Shown here piece after piece: positions 5,483-11,752 of a DNA stretch of 11,900 bases. The stretch is from an uncultured Collinsella sp. (GTDB lineage Bacteria > Actinomycetota > Coriobacteriia > Coriobacteriales > Coriobacteriaceae): assembly GCA_958438125.1 (NCBI GenBank), contig CAUBQN010000041.1:1-11900 (forward strand), in the 5' to 3' direction. The notes beneath the pieces were generated by a model. It had not been told where the DNA came from, did not search any database, and worked only from the letters and a program-made list of their open reading frames with translations. The position numbers and the translations under genes are program-made. The stretch's first letter is position 1, and every line of letters starts with the position of its first letter.

Positions 5483-5507
5483 AGCCGCCCCTACTAGGGC
5501 GGCTTCA
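5480..5507 (+). terminator. Perfect 11-bp hairpin overlapping the stop of the 5213 gene
   Basis: TGAAGCCGCCC and GGGCGGCTTCA (5480-5490, 5497-5507) flank the loop CTACTA. The stem begins at the stop codon itself. There is no T-run after it, as in many actinobacterial terminators, so termination may be imperfect. Confidence 0.7.
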
Positions 5508-5562
5508 GCTGCTGGGAGAAAACCCCAAACTGTTTCCATCCGCGCAGGGCGCCGGCTCTGCC

Positions 5563-5620
5563 AAGCCTATAAGCGCTCCCGTGCGCTATATGCATCCTAC
5601 ATTCTTATAGGCTTTCTTTT
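5563..5620 (+). terminator. Nested hairpin with T-rich tail
   Basis: Perfect arms AAGCCTATAAG (5563-5573) and CTTATAGGCTT (5604-5614) enclose a second small hairpin, AGCGC-TCCCGT-GCGCT (5572-5587). TTTCTTTT follows the outer arm. This looks like a second rightward terminator insulating the following gene. It may instead be an inverted repeat of an old mobile element. Confidence 0.5.
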
Positions 5621-5640
5621 AGTACAAGCTTCATAGTTCA

Positions 5641-5706
5641 ACCTGCAATTGTCCCAATGAATTACCTGCAATTGTCCCAATGAATGACCTGCAATTGTCC
5701 CAACGC
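5641..5706. repeat. Three tandem 23-bp direct repeats upstream of the AAA ATPase gene
   Basis: The unit ACCTGCAATTGTCCCAAYGM plus 3 nt begins at 5641, 5664 and 5687, exactly 23 bp apart; the first 16 bases are identical in all three. Each holds the palindrome CAATTG and a -35-like TTGTCC. The last TTGTCC (5695-5700) is followed 19 nt later by a perfect TATAAT (5720-5725). This arrangement suggests an operator array covering the promoter of the 5754 gene, or a copy-number-variable switch. Confidence 0.8.
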
Positions 5707-5725
5707 AGCAGATAAACAGTATAAT
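5695..5725 (+). promoter_or_regulatory. Promoter of the AAA ATPase gene
   Basis: A consensus TATAAT lies at 5720-5725, about 30 nt before the GTG start. The best -35 is TTGTCC (5695-5700) with a long 19-bp spacer, inside the third direct repeat. A suboptimal spacer would suit an activated promoter. Confidence 0.6.
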
Positions 5726-5753
5726 TTCTCTGTTTAAGAAGTGGGGTGTACTA

Positions 5754-7019
5754 GTGAATAGATATATAGACCGATGCGTCGATCGGCTGATCGAACGAGA
5801 CCTCGTCATTTTCGGCGCGGTACTTGTTCAGGGACCGAAATGGTGCGGGAAGACGACGACGGCGCACCGCTTTGCGGAGTCATCGCTTTCTCTCTCCGAT
5901 CCCGCTGGCGGCTTCGCGGCGCTTCAACTCGCTCGCCTCGACCCGGCTCAGGCGATAACCGGTGCGGCGCCGCGACTCATCGACGAGTGGCAGGAGGAGC
6001 CGAAGCTATGGGACGCAGTGCGTTTCGAGTGCGATGCGAGGGGAGGGGAACCAGGGCAGTTTATCCTTACCGGCTCGGCGACGCCGAACGATGCGGACCG
6101 ACCGATGCACAGCGGCGTCGGGCGCATCTCCCGCCTGCGGATGGACACCATGACGCTTTCCGAACTTGGCGTCTCGTCTGGTGCGGTTTCGATCGGTGCG
6201 CTGTTTGCAGGCGATCCCGTTAAAACATCGCTCGGGTCCATCGATGGCATCAGCGGTGTTGCCGATATTCTCTGCCGCGGCGGTTGGCCTCAGGCGGTCG
6301 GTAGGACGACCGCCGAAGCGATGCGGATATCGGCTGCCTATATCGATGGCGTGTGCGAATCCGATGTCTCAAGAATCGACGGAGTGAGACGCGACCCGGA
6401 AAAGGTCAGGTCCCTGCTCTGCTCGCTCGCTCGCAACGAGTCGACTCTTTCCGGCACGAAAGCCATTGAAAGGGATCTGGACGGCGACATATCGAAGAAC
6501 ACAATTGCGAGTTACATGGACGCGCTGCGACGGATCAATATCGTCGACGACATCCCGGCGTGGCACCCGGCGCTCAGATCCCCGGTGAGGTTGCGCCAGG
6601 GCGCTAAGCGACATCTCGCGGACCCCTCGCTCGCCGTGGCGCTGCTCGGCGCGAATCCCAAGTCGTTGACGGCCGACCCGAAGACCCTCGGCCTGCTCTT
6701 CGAGTCCATCGTCCTGCACGATCTCAAGGTCTATGCGGCGGTCAACGACGCCTCCGTCTCGCATTACCACGACGCCGACGATCTGGAAGTCGATGCCATC
6801 GTCCACAGGCGCGACGGGTCATGGATCGCGGTCGAGGTCAAGCTAGGAAGCCCGCAGGTGCCGGAGGCATCCGAGAACCTGCTTCGCCTAGAGCGGAAGC
6901 TGGTCGAGCGCGGGGAAAGACCGCCTGCGGCTAAGCTCATCGTCATCGGGTTCGGGATGCCTACCCACACGACGCCGGACGGCATCACCATCGCACCCAT
7001 CGATACGATCGGCATCTAG
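5754..7019 (+). CDS. AAA ATPase with DUF4143-type C-terminal domain
   Basis: A 421-residue ATPase starting at GTG 5754 behind GGGGTG. Walker A GPKWCGKTT is at 27-35, Walker B LIDEW at 75-79, sensor-type LTGSA at 105-109 and an arginine cluster GRISRLRM at 123-130. Residues about 200-400 match the DUF4143 plan: a winged-helix-like segment (TIASYMDALRRINIVDDIPAW), then a PD-(D/E)XK nuclease-like fold with DLEVD (343-347) and VEVKLG (360-365). The family is widespread in bacteria and archaea, often in accessory DNA. Its biochemical role is unsettled, and proposals include defence-like or regulatory functions. The putative nuclease residues appear intact (D347, E361, K363). Nothing nearby looks like a partner; it is flanked by a repeat-controlled promoter and a convergent operon, so it is a stand-alone cargo gene. 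Confidence 0.9.
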   Translation: MNRYIDRCVDRLIERDLVIFGAVLVQGPKWCGKTTTAHRFAESSLSLSDPAGGFAALQLARLDPAQAITGAAPRLIDEWQEEPKLWDAVRFECDARGGEPGQFILTGSATPNDADRPMHSGVGRISRLRMDTMTLSELGVSSGAVSIGALFAGDPVKTSLGSIDGISGVADILCRGGWPQAVGRTTAEAMRISAAYIDGVCESDVSRIDGVRRDPEKVRSLLCSLARNESTLSGTKAIERDLDGDISKNTIASYMDALRRINIVDDIPAWHPALRSPVRLRQGAKRHLADPSLAVALLGANPKSLTADPKTLGLLFESIVLHDLKVYAAVNDASVSHYHDADDLEVDAIVHRRDGSWIAVEVKLGSPQVPEASENLLRLERKLVERGERPPAAKLIVIGFGMPTHTTPDGITIAPIDTIGI

Positions 7020-7086
7020 CGCGCAGCGTATCGGCAGCCTCTCCTGCCATACCTTTCGGTACACGCGGGTGATTTGCAAGTACCGA

Positions 7087-7165
7087 CTATTAGCTGTATC
7101 GTCCGCAAGTCCTGTCTAATAGTCACTAATAGTGACGGTCGGGCAACGAGTTCGGGCTATTAGCC
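7087..7165. repeat. Four CTAWTAG boxes in the convergent intergenic region
   Basis: CTATTAG occurs at 7087-7093 and 7157-7163, and its complement CTAATAG at 7116-7122 and 7126-7132. Two are embedded in larger palindromes: GTCACTA-A-TAGTGAC (7122-7136) and GGCTA-T-TAGCC (7155-7165). A further odd-centred palindrome, CCTGAACC-A-GGTTCAGG, lies at 7208-7224. There is no gene start in this interval, so these are not ordinary promoter operators; the remainder of 7020-7232 shows nothing else. Confidence 0.6.
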
Positions 7166-7232
7166 TTAATGTCTCCTATCCTCGGCCTGCTTCTTCTTGC
7201 ATTGAAGCCTGAACCAGGTTCAGGTGGCATGG

Positions 7233-7270
7233 TTAAAAACGAGGGGCGACGCTTTTGCGTCACCCCTCGT
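7233..7270 (-). terminator. Intrinsic terminator of the leftward ABC/secreted-protein operon
   Basis: On the minus strand a 14-bp stem (7239-7252 with 7257-7270, one mismatch) with a 4-nt AAAA loop is followed by TTTTT (7235-7239). It lies about 15 nt after the stop of the 7285 gene. Confidence 0.9.
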
Positions 7271-7284
7271 CCCGGCCGGTTGCT

Positions 7285-7629
7285 TTAGTTGTACACACGG
7301 TAGTTACACTTGAACTGGGTTATGTGTCCATAGTTGGAGCGGTACCAACCCGACGTATAGCTGATTGCCTCTGCGCCTAGATAGTCGTAGCCCTTGTTGT
7401 AGCGAAGCTGACGGTAGGTCGTGTCGTACTCTGCTACGTAAAACGTGTCTCCAGAGAAGGCTTTGTACCGGTCCTTAACCGTCGAAGCCATGTACGCGGG
7501 TTCGACATCGCCTTTCTCCCCGTTGAGCGCATAGACGGGTGCCGCGATTCCGCATAAAGCCGTTGCCACGAGGATGGCGTAGACAGCCATGCGCGACGCA
7601 TTGGACTTCAGCTGTTCAAATAGTTTCAC
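7285..7629 (-). CDS. Small secreted protein with Sec signal peptide (bacteriocin-like candidate)
   Basis: I place the start at GTG 7629-7627 because GGAGGT lies 7 nt upstream; a GTG at 7638 is in frame but would sit on top of that ribosome binding site. The 114-residue precursor has a basic N-region, a hydrophobic core (MAVYAILVATALCGIAAP) and a signal peptidase I site after PVYA (about residue 34). The mature part, about 80 residues, is rich in tyrosine and charged residues, has one Trp and one Cys, and ends KCNYRVYN. It begins 1 nt after the stop of the transporter gene and ends at a strong terminator, so the two form an operon. Small size, secretion, aromatic tail and an ABC neighbour recall lactococcin 972-type bacteriocin loci, but I see no direct sequence match. 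A secreted substrate or regulator of the transporter is the alternative. Confidence 0.8.
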   Translation of the reverse strand: MKLFEQLKSNASRMAVYAILVATALCGIAAPVYALNGEKGDVEPAYMASTVKDRYKAFSGDTFYVAEYDTTYRQLRYNKGYDYLGAEAISYTSGWYRSNYGHITQFKCNYRVYN

Positions 7630-7630
7630 G

Positions 7631-9445
7631 TCATTCACCTCCCTCGTATGTATCGAGGTATTCCTGCTTGAGCGTCTGCGAGGACGACTTGATCTTTTCC
7701 ACGAGCGTGCCGGCCTCGATGAAGTAGAACGAGTTGGTGAGGTCTGCCAGGTCGTCGAGTAGATGGCTTGAAATGAGCACGCTGCGTCCCCGCGCCACCT
7801 CGCTGCGCATCGCGTCGCAGGAGGTTTTCCGTTTTCCCGGATCGAGGCCGTTCAGCGGTTCATCGAGGATAAGGTACGGGCAATCGGTCGCTATCGCCAT
7901 GGCAAGCTTTACCTGCTGCTTCATTCCTGTCGAGAGTTTACGGGTCGGCTTGTCGAGATATGGGGAGATTCCGAGGGAGTCGCAGAGCGAGTCGATGTCG
8001 GCGGCCGATTTCCACGCCTCCCTAACGAAAGCAAGGTGCTCGATGGCCGATAGCGTGGGATAGAGATCCGCGCTGCCCGAAGAGCTCAGGTAGACGAGTT
8101 CTGCAAATTCGGCTGATCGACGTTGGCAGATTCCGTCTGCCGCCAGGCTTCCCGAGCGGATGCGGGTGGGAAATTGGCCCGACAGCGCTTCAAGAAGGGT
8201 GGTTTTCCCCGAGCCGTTGGGAGCGACGAGCCCCGCCGCCGTTCCCGGGCCCAAGGAAAGCGATCCGATCGAAAGTATCGTCGTGCTCCCGTATCCCACG
8301 CTCACGTCCAGGAGCTCAAGCCCATGGTGCTTTTTAGCGGGTCCAGCCTGTTTGGGCGAACGCGTCACAACGGCGCCGACCGCGAAAAGGACCGCGACGT
8401 ATACCAGGGCCACGGCAAGCATCGATGCGCCGCCCGAACCGGAGCCAATGAATTCTGTCGGGAAGCATCCTACGTAACCCGTTGCCTCGATAGGCGAGAA
8501 CACGGCCAGCGGCAGGAGCCCGAGCACGGCATTATGCCCCAGTGCCGAATCGGACAGTAACGGGAATGCCGGGGCCGCGACAAGCAACGCGGAGGTAAGG
8601 GGGCCCGCGAGGACGCGCCTCGTTGCGGTCGATAGGACGGCGGAGCAAACGGATATCAAGGTTCCGCCCGCAAGCAGCGCGAGAAGCAGGGCTGTGAAGA
8701 CGTTTCCCGCGGTCGTGGTAGTGAGCGCGCCGTCATGGAAGAAGGCGATCGGGTACCCGATCTGCCCGAAGCCGTTTAGGGCCAAGGCGTAAATACCCCC
8801 GGGTGCGAGGCCGGCGAGGAGCATCGCGGTCCCCGCGCCAATTATCGAAAACACGGTCTGGATAAGGCGCCGGAATTTGGGCACGGGCGCCTTTGCCGCC
8901 AGGGTCCCGGGCCTTGTGGCGCCGAGCACGAGTATCGACGAGAGAAGGAAGGGGATGAAGGGAAGGAAGGACGGCGCCTGGGCAATGGCGTAGGGCAGGA
9001 AGGAGAGGAACGGCAGGTCGTTTGCGGAGGCCGGGATATCCGTGATGCCGGAGCTGCTCAGGGCACGGCAATATGCGAGCGCCGCGTCATTGGTCTCTCG
9101 GTCTCCCACGATGGACCCGGATTGGAAGCCTTCGCCCATGAGCGCGTAGTAGCTCTCGGCAGAATCGAGAAAGGCGGCGTCGGTTTGAGCGGCAAGGGCG
9201 GCGTTCGCGTATCTTGCAAGCTCCGCGTCATTTTGCTGCTCTGGAGATAGGTCTGTGCCGCTGGCCTGGGGCGCGCGCGTATTGAATGCGTCGACAAAGC
9301 CCTGCATGCCCTGTTTCATAAAGAAGGGCCCGTAGATGGGTGAATTGAACGCAATGGGGACGGAAAAGGCTGCAGCGAGAACGAGCGTGGAAATCCATAC
9401 GGCCCTGTCTCTTAGGATTAGTTTGAGAAGAAGTCGACAGTACAT
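7631..9445 (-). CDS. ABC transporter, permease and ATPase fused in one chain
   Basis: A 604-residue protein. An N-terminal membrane part carries about seven hydrophobic segments (roughly residues 16-34, 155-177, 195-220, 246-270, 280-297, 303-317, 341-360), with a polar extracytoplasmic stretch (35-150) between the first two. The C-terminal nucleotide-binding domain (about 376-585) shows Walker A PNGSGKTT (409-416), signature LSTGMKQQ (504-511), Walker B LILDEP (525-530), D-loop LNGLDP (531-536) and H-loop H561. The Q-loop position reads SSSG instead of a glutamine, a departure from most ABC ATPases. Single-chain ABC-2-like transporters of this order are known in bacteriocin immunity (for example next to lactococcin 972). 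Since its operon partner carries a Sec signal, immunity or efflux is a better inference than export of that partner. ATG at 9445 with an AGGTG sequence upstream. Confidence 0.9.
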   Translation of the reverse strand: MYCRLLLKLILRDRAVWISTLVLAAAFSVPIAFNSPIYGPFFMKQGMQGFVDAFNTRAPQASGTDLSPEQQNDAELARYANAALAAQTDAAFLDSAESYYALMGEGFQSGSIVGDRETNDAALAYCRALSSSGITDIPASANDLPFLSFLPYAIAQAPSFLPFIPFLLSSILVLGATRPGTLAAKAPVPKFRRLIQTVFSIIGAGTAMLLAGLAPGGIYALALNGFGQIGYPIAFFHDGALTTTTAGNVFTALLLALLAGGTLISVCSAVLSTATRRVLAGPLTSALLVAAPAFPLLSDSALGHNAVLGLLPLAVFSPIEATGYVGCFPTEFIGSGSGGASMLAVALVYVAVLFAVGAVVTRSPKQAGPAKKHHGLELLDVSVGYGSTTILSIGSLSLGPGTAAGLVAPNGSGKTTLLEALSGQFPTRIRSGSLAADGICQRRSAEFAELVYLSSSGSADLYPTLSAIEHLAFVREAWKSAADIDSLCDSLGISPYLDKPTRKLSTGMKQQVKLAMAIATDCPYLILDEPLNGLDPGKRKTSCDAMRSEVARGRSVLISSHLLDDLADLTNSFYFIEAGTLVEKIKSSSQTLKQEYLDTYEGGE

Positions 9446-9731
9446 TTAGAAGCACCTACGTTCCTCAAAGAATTGTTAGATTAAAAGTAACAGACCGGAT
9501 GAAGATACGTGCGACGGGGGCGAGGCGAATGGCTGAGCGGTATCGATACGCGGGTTCAACGGCATATCGACCACATAGATTATTAACTCGCATTTCTAAC
9601 AGTTAAGGAGACGGGTGCTTTACAGCGCACTCCTTCGATGACACCTTCCGCTAGCCGCTATGATGGTTTCATCCAACAAAGAATGTGCCCTGGCGTTCAG
9701 GTTCACCGCTAGCGTTGACAACATATGAGAT
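9446..9731. other. Non-coding interval upstream of the ABC operon
   Basis: This interval must hold the leftward promoter of the ABC operon; a minus-strand TAATCT (-10-like) lies around 9480, without a convincing -35. A palindrome GTATCGATAC is at 9540-9549. Short basic frames exist on both strands (for example 9465-9593 minus, 42 codons, and a 36-codon plus frame from about 9499), but neither has a ribosome binding site. No gene is called. Confidence 0.5.
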
Positions 9732-9778
9732 GGGCCCGGCCCTTGCCGCGCGCCGATTGCGCGGCAAGGGCCGGGCCC
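9732..9778. terminator. 20-bp perfect GC-rich hairpin
   Basis: The arms 9732-9751 and 9759-9778 are perfectly complementary over 20 bp, with the 7-nt loop GCCGATT. The sequence is almost all G and C. A T-rich but interrupted tract (GTTTATT) follows on the plus strand. It sits between the ABC operon and the small peptide gene and could be a terminator shielding the latter from read-through. A protein-binding palindrome or repeat element is possible too, because no rightward gene ends here. Confidence 0.6.
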
Positions 9779-9902
9779 CCATGTTTATTCCACCTGCTTG
9801 TTATCAGCCAGTCTCACAAAACAAAGGAAAATGACCCACGGATTACGGACTGGATTCCGGCGAGGGAGTGGAGCACGGATTGATCGAAGAGGAATGACGC
9901 TC

Positions 9903-9911
9903 TGCTAGAAT
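9903..9911 (+). promoter_or_regulatory. Extended -10 promoter of the small peptide gene
   Basis: TGCTAGAAT contains an extended -10 (TG-n-TAGAAT, hexamer 9906-9911). A TTGATC at 9880-9885 is 20 nt upstream, too far for a good -35, which the TG extension could compensate. The transcript would carry a leader of about 55 nt with the structured element at 9924-9949. Confidence 0.5.
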
Positions 9912-9974
9912 CAGCAGCGCTGTCGGCAGCCCTTGTGCCGGGCAGAGCCCTCCATCCGATGGGAGGTGATGCCC

Positions 9975-10070
9975 ATGACCGATTTCACCGAGCTCGTGAA
10001 GCTCCTGACCGCTATGGTCTCGCTCCTCACGGCCCTTGTCGGCCTTTCCAAGGCACTCAAGACGATATGA
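9975..10070 (+). CDS. 31-residue membrane peptide, type I toxin candidate (Hol-Tox-like)
   Basis: ATG at 9975 is preceded by GGAGGTGAT (9962-9970), complementary to the anti-Shine-Dalgarno over nine bases. The peptide starts MTDFTELVKLLTAMVSLLTA, continues as one hydrophobic helix and ends SKALKTI. A short acidic start, a single leucine/alanine-rich helix and a basic end are the plan of small type I toxins (TxpA/BsrG/Hol-Tox group). It is too short for routine gene callers. Its last sense codon and TGA stop (ATATGA) lie inside the left inverted repeat of the IS110 element at 10065, so the native C-terminus may have been replaced. DNA resembling its leader in inverted orientation lies beyond the far end of the IS, at 11711-11744. 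It would act in the cytoplasmic membrane. The toxin label is inference from form and context. Confidence 0.7.
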   Translation: MTDFTELVKLLTAMVSLLTALVGLSKALKTI

Positions 10071-10194
10071 GAAAGCCATTTGGGTCGCCTCCCCCGCGGC
10101 GCAGCTTCTTTCCGCGGGCTCGGGATGCCACAATGGGCTTTGAGTATCGGCCCGTGCGGTAGCCCTTACCGCACCTGCGGGGAGGAGGCTTCCC

Positions 10195-11304
10195 ATGCCC
10201 CATGTTACCTCCATCGGCCTGGACGTCCACGCGCGATCGGTCGCCGCCGCGGCGTTCAACCCCTTCACCGGCGAGGTGGTGCACCGTGACTTCGGGACGG
10301 ACGCCGCCGAGATCGCGGAGTGGGCCCTCGGGTTCGAGGAGCCCAGGGCCTGCTACGAGAGCGGCCCCACCGGCTTCCACATGGCGCGCGAGCTGCGCGC
10401 GCTCGGCCTCGACTGCGCCGTGGCCGCCGTCTCCAAGATGCAGAGGCCGGCGGCGGACGCGCGCCGCAAGAACGACCGGCGCGACGCCGAGTTCATCGCC
10501 CGCATGCTCGCCACCCACAACATCGTGGAGGTCCCGCTGCCCGATGCGGCCGTCGAGGCCGCCCGGGACCTCGACCGCGCCCTCGACGACGCCACGGCGG
10601 AGTACCGCCGCGCCAGGCAGCGCCTCAACATGTTCCTGATCAGGCTGGGCCACGTCTGGGACGAGCGCAACGCCGACGGGACGAGGAGGGGATCCTGGAC
10701 GCGCGCCCACTGGAGGTGGATATCCGGGATCAGGCTCGAGGGGCCCCAGCGCGACGTGCTCGAGTACTACGTCACGGCCGCGAGGTGCGCGGAGTCGGAC
10801 CGCCGGCAGCTCGAGAAGAAGGTGCTCGCCCTCGCCCGGACCGACCGGTGGCGCCCGGCCGTCGAGGCGCTCTCCTGCATCAAGGGAATCGACACCCTGA
10901 CGGCCTTCAGGCTCGCAGCCGAGGCGGGCTCCTTCACGAGGTCCCGGACGGCCCCGGCCTTCGCGAGCTGGTGCGGGCTGGTCCCGTCGGAGCGCTCGAG
11001 CGGCGAGACCGAGCGGCGCGGCGGGATAACCAAGACGGGCAACCGGCTCGCCAGGACGGCACTGGTGGAGTCGGCGTGGCACTACCTGACGTGCACGCCC
11101 CGCCCGAAGGCCCCGGCGCCCGGCGCGGACGTCCCCGCGGCGATCCGGGCGCGCGCCGACGACTGCACCGCCAGGCTCTGCCGCCGCCGCGAGGCGCTGG
11201 CGGCGGCGGGCAAGAGCTCGTGCAAGGCAAACGCCGCCGTCGCGCGCGAGCTCGCCTGCTGGGTCTGGGAGATCGGGCGCCGGGCGGAGGGGACCCTCGG
11301 CTGA
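10195..11304 (+). CDS. IS110-family transposase (DEDD plus Tnp_IS116 serine domain)
   Basis: A 369-residue recombinase using a RuvC-like DEDD domain and a C-terminal serine, guided by an IS-encoded bridge (seek) RNA in studied members. The N-terminal domain shows SIGLDVHARS with D10, YESGPTG with E55, and KNDRRDAEF with D94 and D97, so the acidic tetrad is complete. A coiled-coil-like helical region spans about 115-220. The C-terminal domain starts at CIKGIDTLTAFRLAAE (228-243), with the catalytic serine candidate in SERSSGE (S268/S269) and GGITKTGNRLARTAL (276-290). Length is normal (about 330-420) and there is no frameshift, so it looks active. GGAGGAGG precedes the ATG at 10195. GC is very high compared with the plasmid backbone. 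Long frames on the other strand are shadows. Confidence 0.95.
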   Translation: MPHVTSIGLDVHARSVAAAAFNPFTGEVVHRDFGTDAAEIAEWALGFEEPRACYESGPTGFHMARELRALGLDCAVAAVSKMQRPAADARRKNDRRDAEFIARMLATHNIVEVPLPDAAVEAARDLDRALDDATAEYRRARQRLNMFLIRLGHVWDERNADGTRRGSWTRAHWRWISGIRLEGPQRDVLEYYVTAARCAESDRRQLEKKVLALARTDRWRPAVEALSCIKGIDTLTAFRLAAEAGSFTRSRTAPAFASWCGLVPSERSSGETERRGGITKTGNRLARTALVESAWHYLTCTPRPKAPAPGADVPAAIRARADDCTARLCRRREALAAAGKSSCKANAAVARELACWVWEIGRRAEGTLG

Positions 11305-11625
11305 CCCCGTCGGACAACAAGCCTCCCGCCGGGAGGGCCCGCGCCTCGACGCATCGCCGGCGCGCGTTCACGAGCCCTTTTTGGGCAGCCCAAGGGCCGC
11401 GCCCGTGAACAAGACTGGTTTCGGACGAGCGCGCCGGACGGAGAATCGAAATGCGGTGGGGTGCGCGGACATACCGGGCTGACCGCCGGCAGCGCGCCCG
11501 CAAGAGCCCGCGGATATTAGCTTGCCAGGCAAGCGTCGACTAAACGTGCAACGTGCGCGGGCCCTCCCGACGGGAAACGAAAAAGCCCGGTTTAAAACCG
11601 GGCTCGAACAAACACGCCTATTGAC
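11305..11625 (+). ncRNA. Structured 3' non-coding region of the IS: bridge/seek RNA candidate
   Basis: This 320-nt gene-free stretch between the transposase stop and the right inverted repeat is where IS1111-type elements encode their guide RNA. Visible pairings are an outer arm pair 11330-11344 / 11555-11569 (15 bp, perfect), a stem 11357-11365 / 11429-11437 (9 bp) that continues into 11366-11372 / 11404-11410 (7 bp), and an inner stem 11374-11379 / 11392-11397 (6 bp). An 18-nt one-sided internal loop is left at 11411-11428. GCTTGCC-A-GGCAAGC lies at 11520-11534. ATATTAGC at 11514-11521 equals the eight bases spanning the right IS boundary (11638-11645). Exact RNA ends and strand are unproven. 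Confidence 0.65.
11578..11604 (-). terminator. Minus-strand terminator just inside the right IS end
   Basis: AGCCCGGTTT-A-AAACCGGGCT (11584-11604) is followed on the minus strand by TTTTTCGTTT. It would stop transcription entering the IS from the right. On the plus strand no T-tract follows. Confidence 0.75.
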
Positions 11626-11646
11626 AATGGCTTTCTCATATTAGCA

Positions 11647-11745
11647 GGGCTCGAAGCCCAAAAAGAAAGGCCACCGTCGCTAAGACGATGACCCAACTTC
11701 ATTAAGCAACGGCTCTGCCCAGCTCACTACAACTTGGGCTGCCGT
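11647..11745. other. Displaced 3' part of the small-toxin locus: hairpins and leader-complementary DNA
   Basis: Directly after the IS come GGGCT-CGA-AGCCC (11647-11659), CGTC-GCTAA-GACG (11675-11687), and a larger hairpin whose arms are ACGGC (11709-11713) / GCCGT (11741-11745) and GCCCA (11717-11721) / TGGGC (11735-11739). GGCTCTGCCC (11711-11720) and GGGCTGCCG (11736-11744) are exact reverse complements of 9940-9949 and 9924-9932 in the peptide-gene leader. This part therefore probably belonged to the same toxin locus before the IS entered. It encodes either the mRNA 3' end or the antitoxin RNA. Confidence 0.6.
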
Positions 11746-11752
11746 CGGCACC

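Larger units (their letters stand above)
10065..11641 (+). mobile_element. IS110-family element (IS1111-type) with 16-bp subterminal inverted repeats
   Basis: ATATGAGAAAGCCATT (10065-10080) recurs as its exact reverse complement at 11626-11641, framing 1577 bp that contain one IS110-type transposase and a long 3' non-coding part. Subterminal inverted repeats and this length fit the IS1111 subgroup; true ends may lie a few bases outside. No target duplication is expected in this family, and none is obvious at the ends. The left repeat overlaps the stop codon of the small peptide gene. Confidence 0.85.

Noticed and set aside
5641..5706. Could the 23-bp repeats be a CRISPR array?
   Set aside because: There are no unique spacers; units abut with only 3 variable bases, and no cas gene is present.
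5597..5809. 70-codon minus frame across the 23-bp repeats
   Set aside because: It encodes repeated segments from the direct repeats and overlaps the promoter and start of the AAA gene.
9465..9593. 42-codon minus frame just upstream of the ABC gene (possible leader peptide)
   Set aside because: No ribosome binding site and no peptide features of a leader or attenuator; kept only as a note.
10057..11082. 341-codon minus frame over the IS transposase
   Set aside because: Long antisense frames are common in such GC-rich DNA; the plus strand has the full DEDD/serine transposase.
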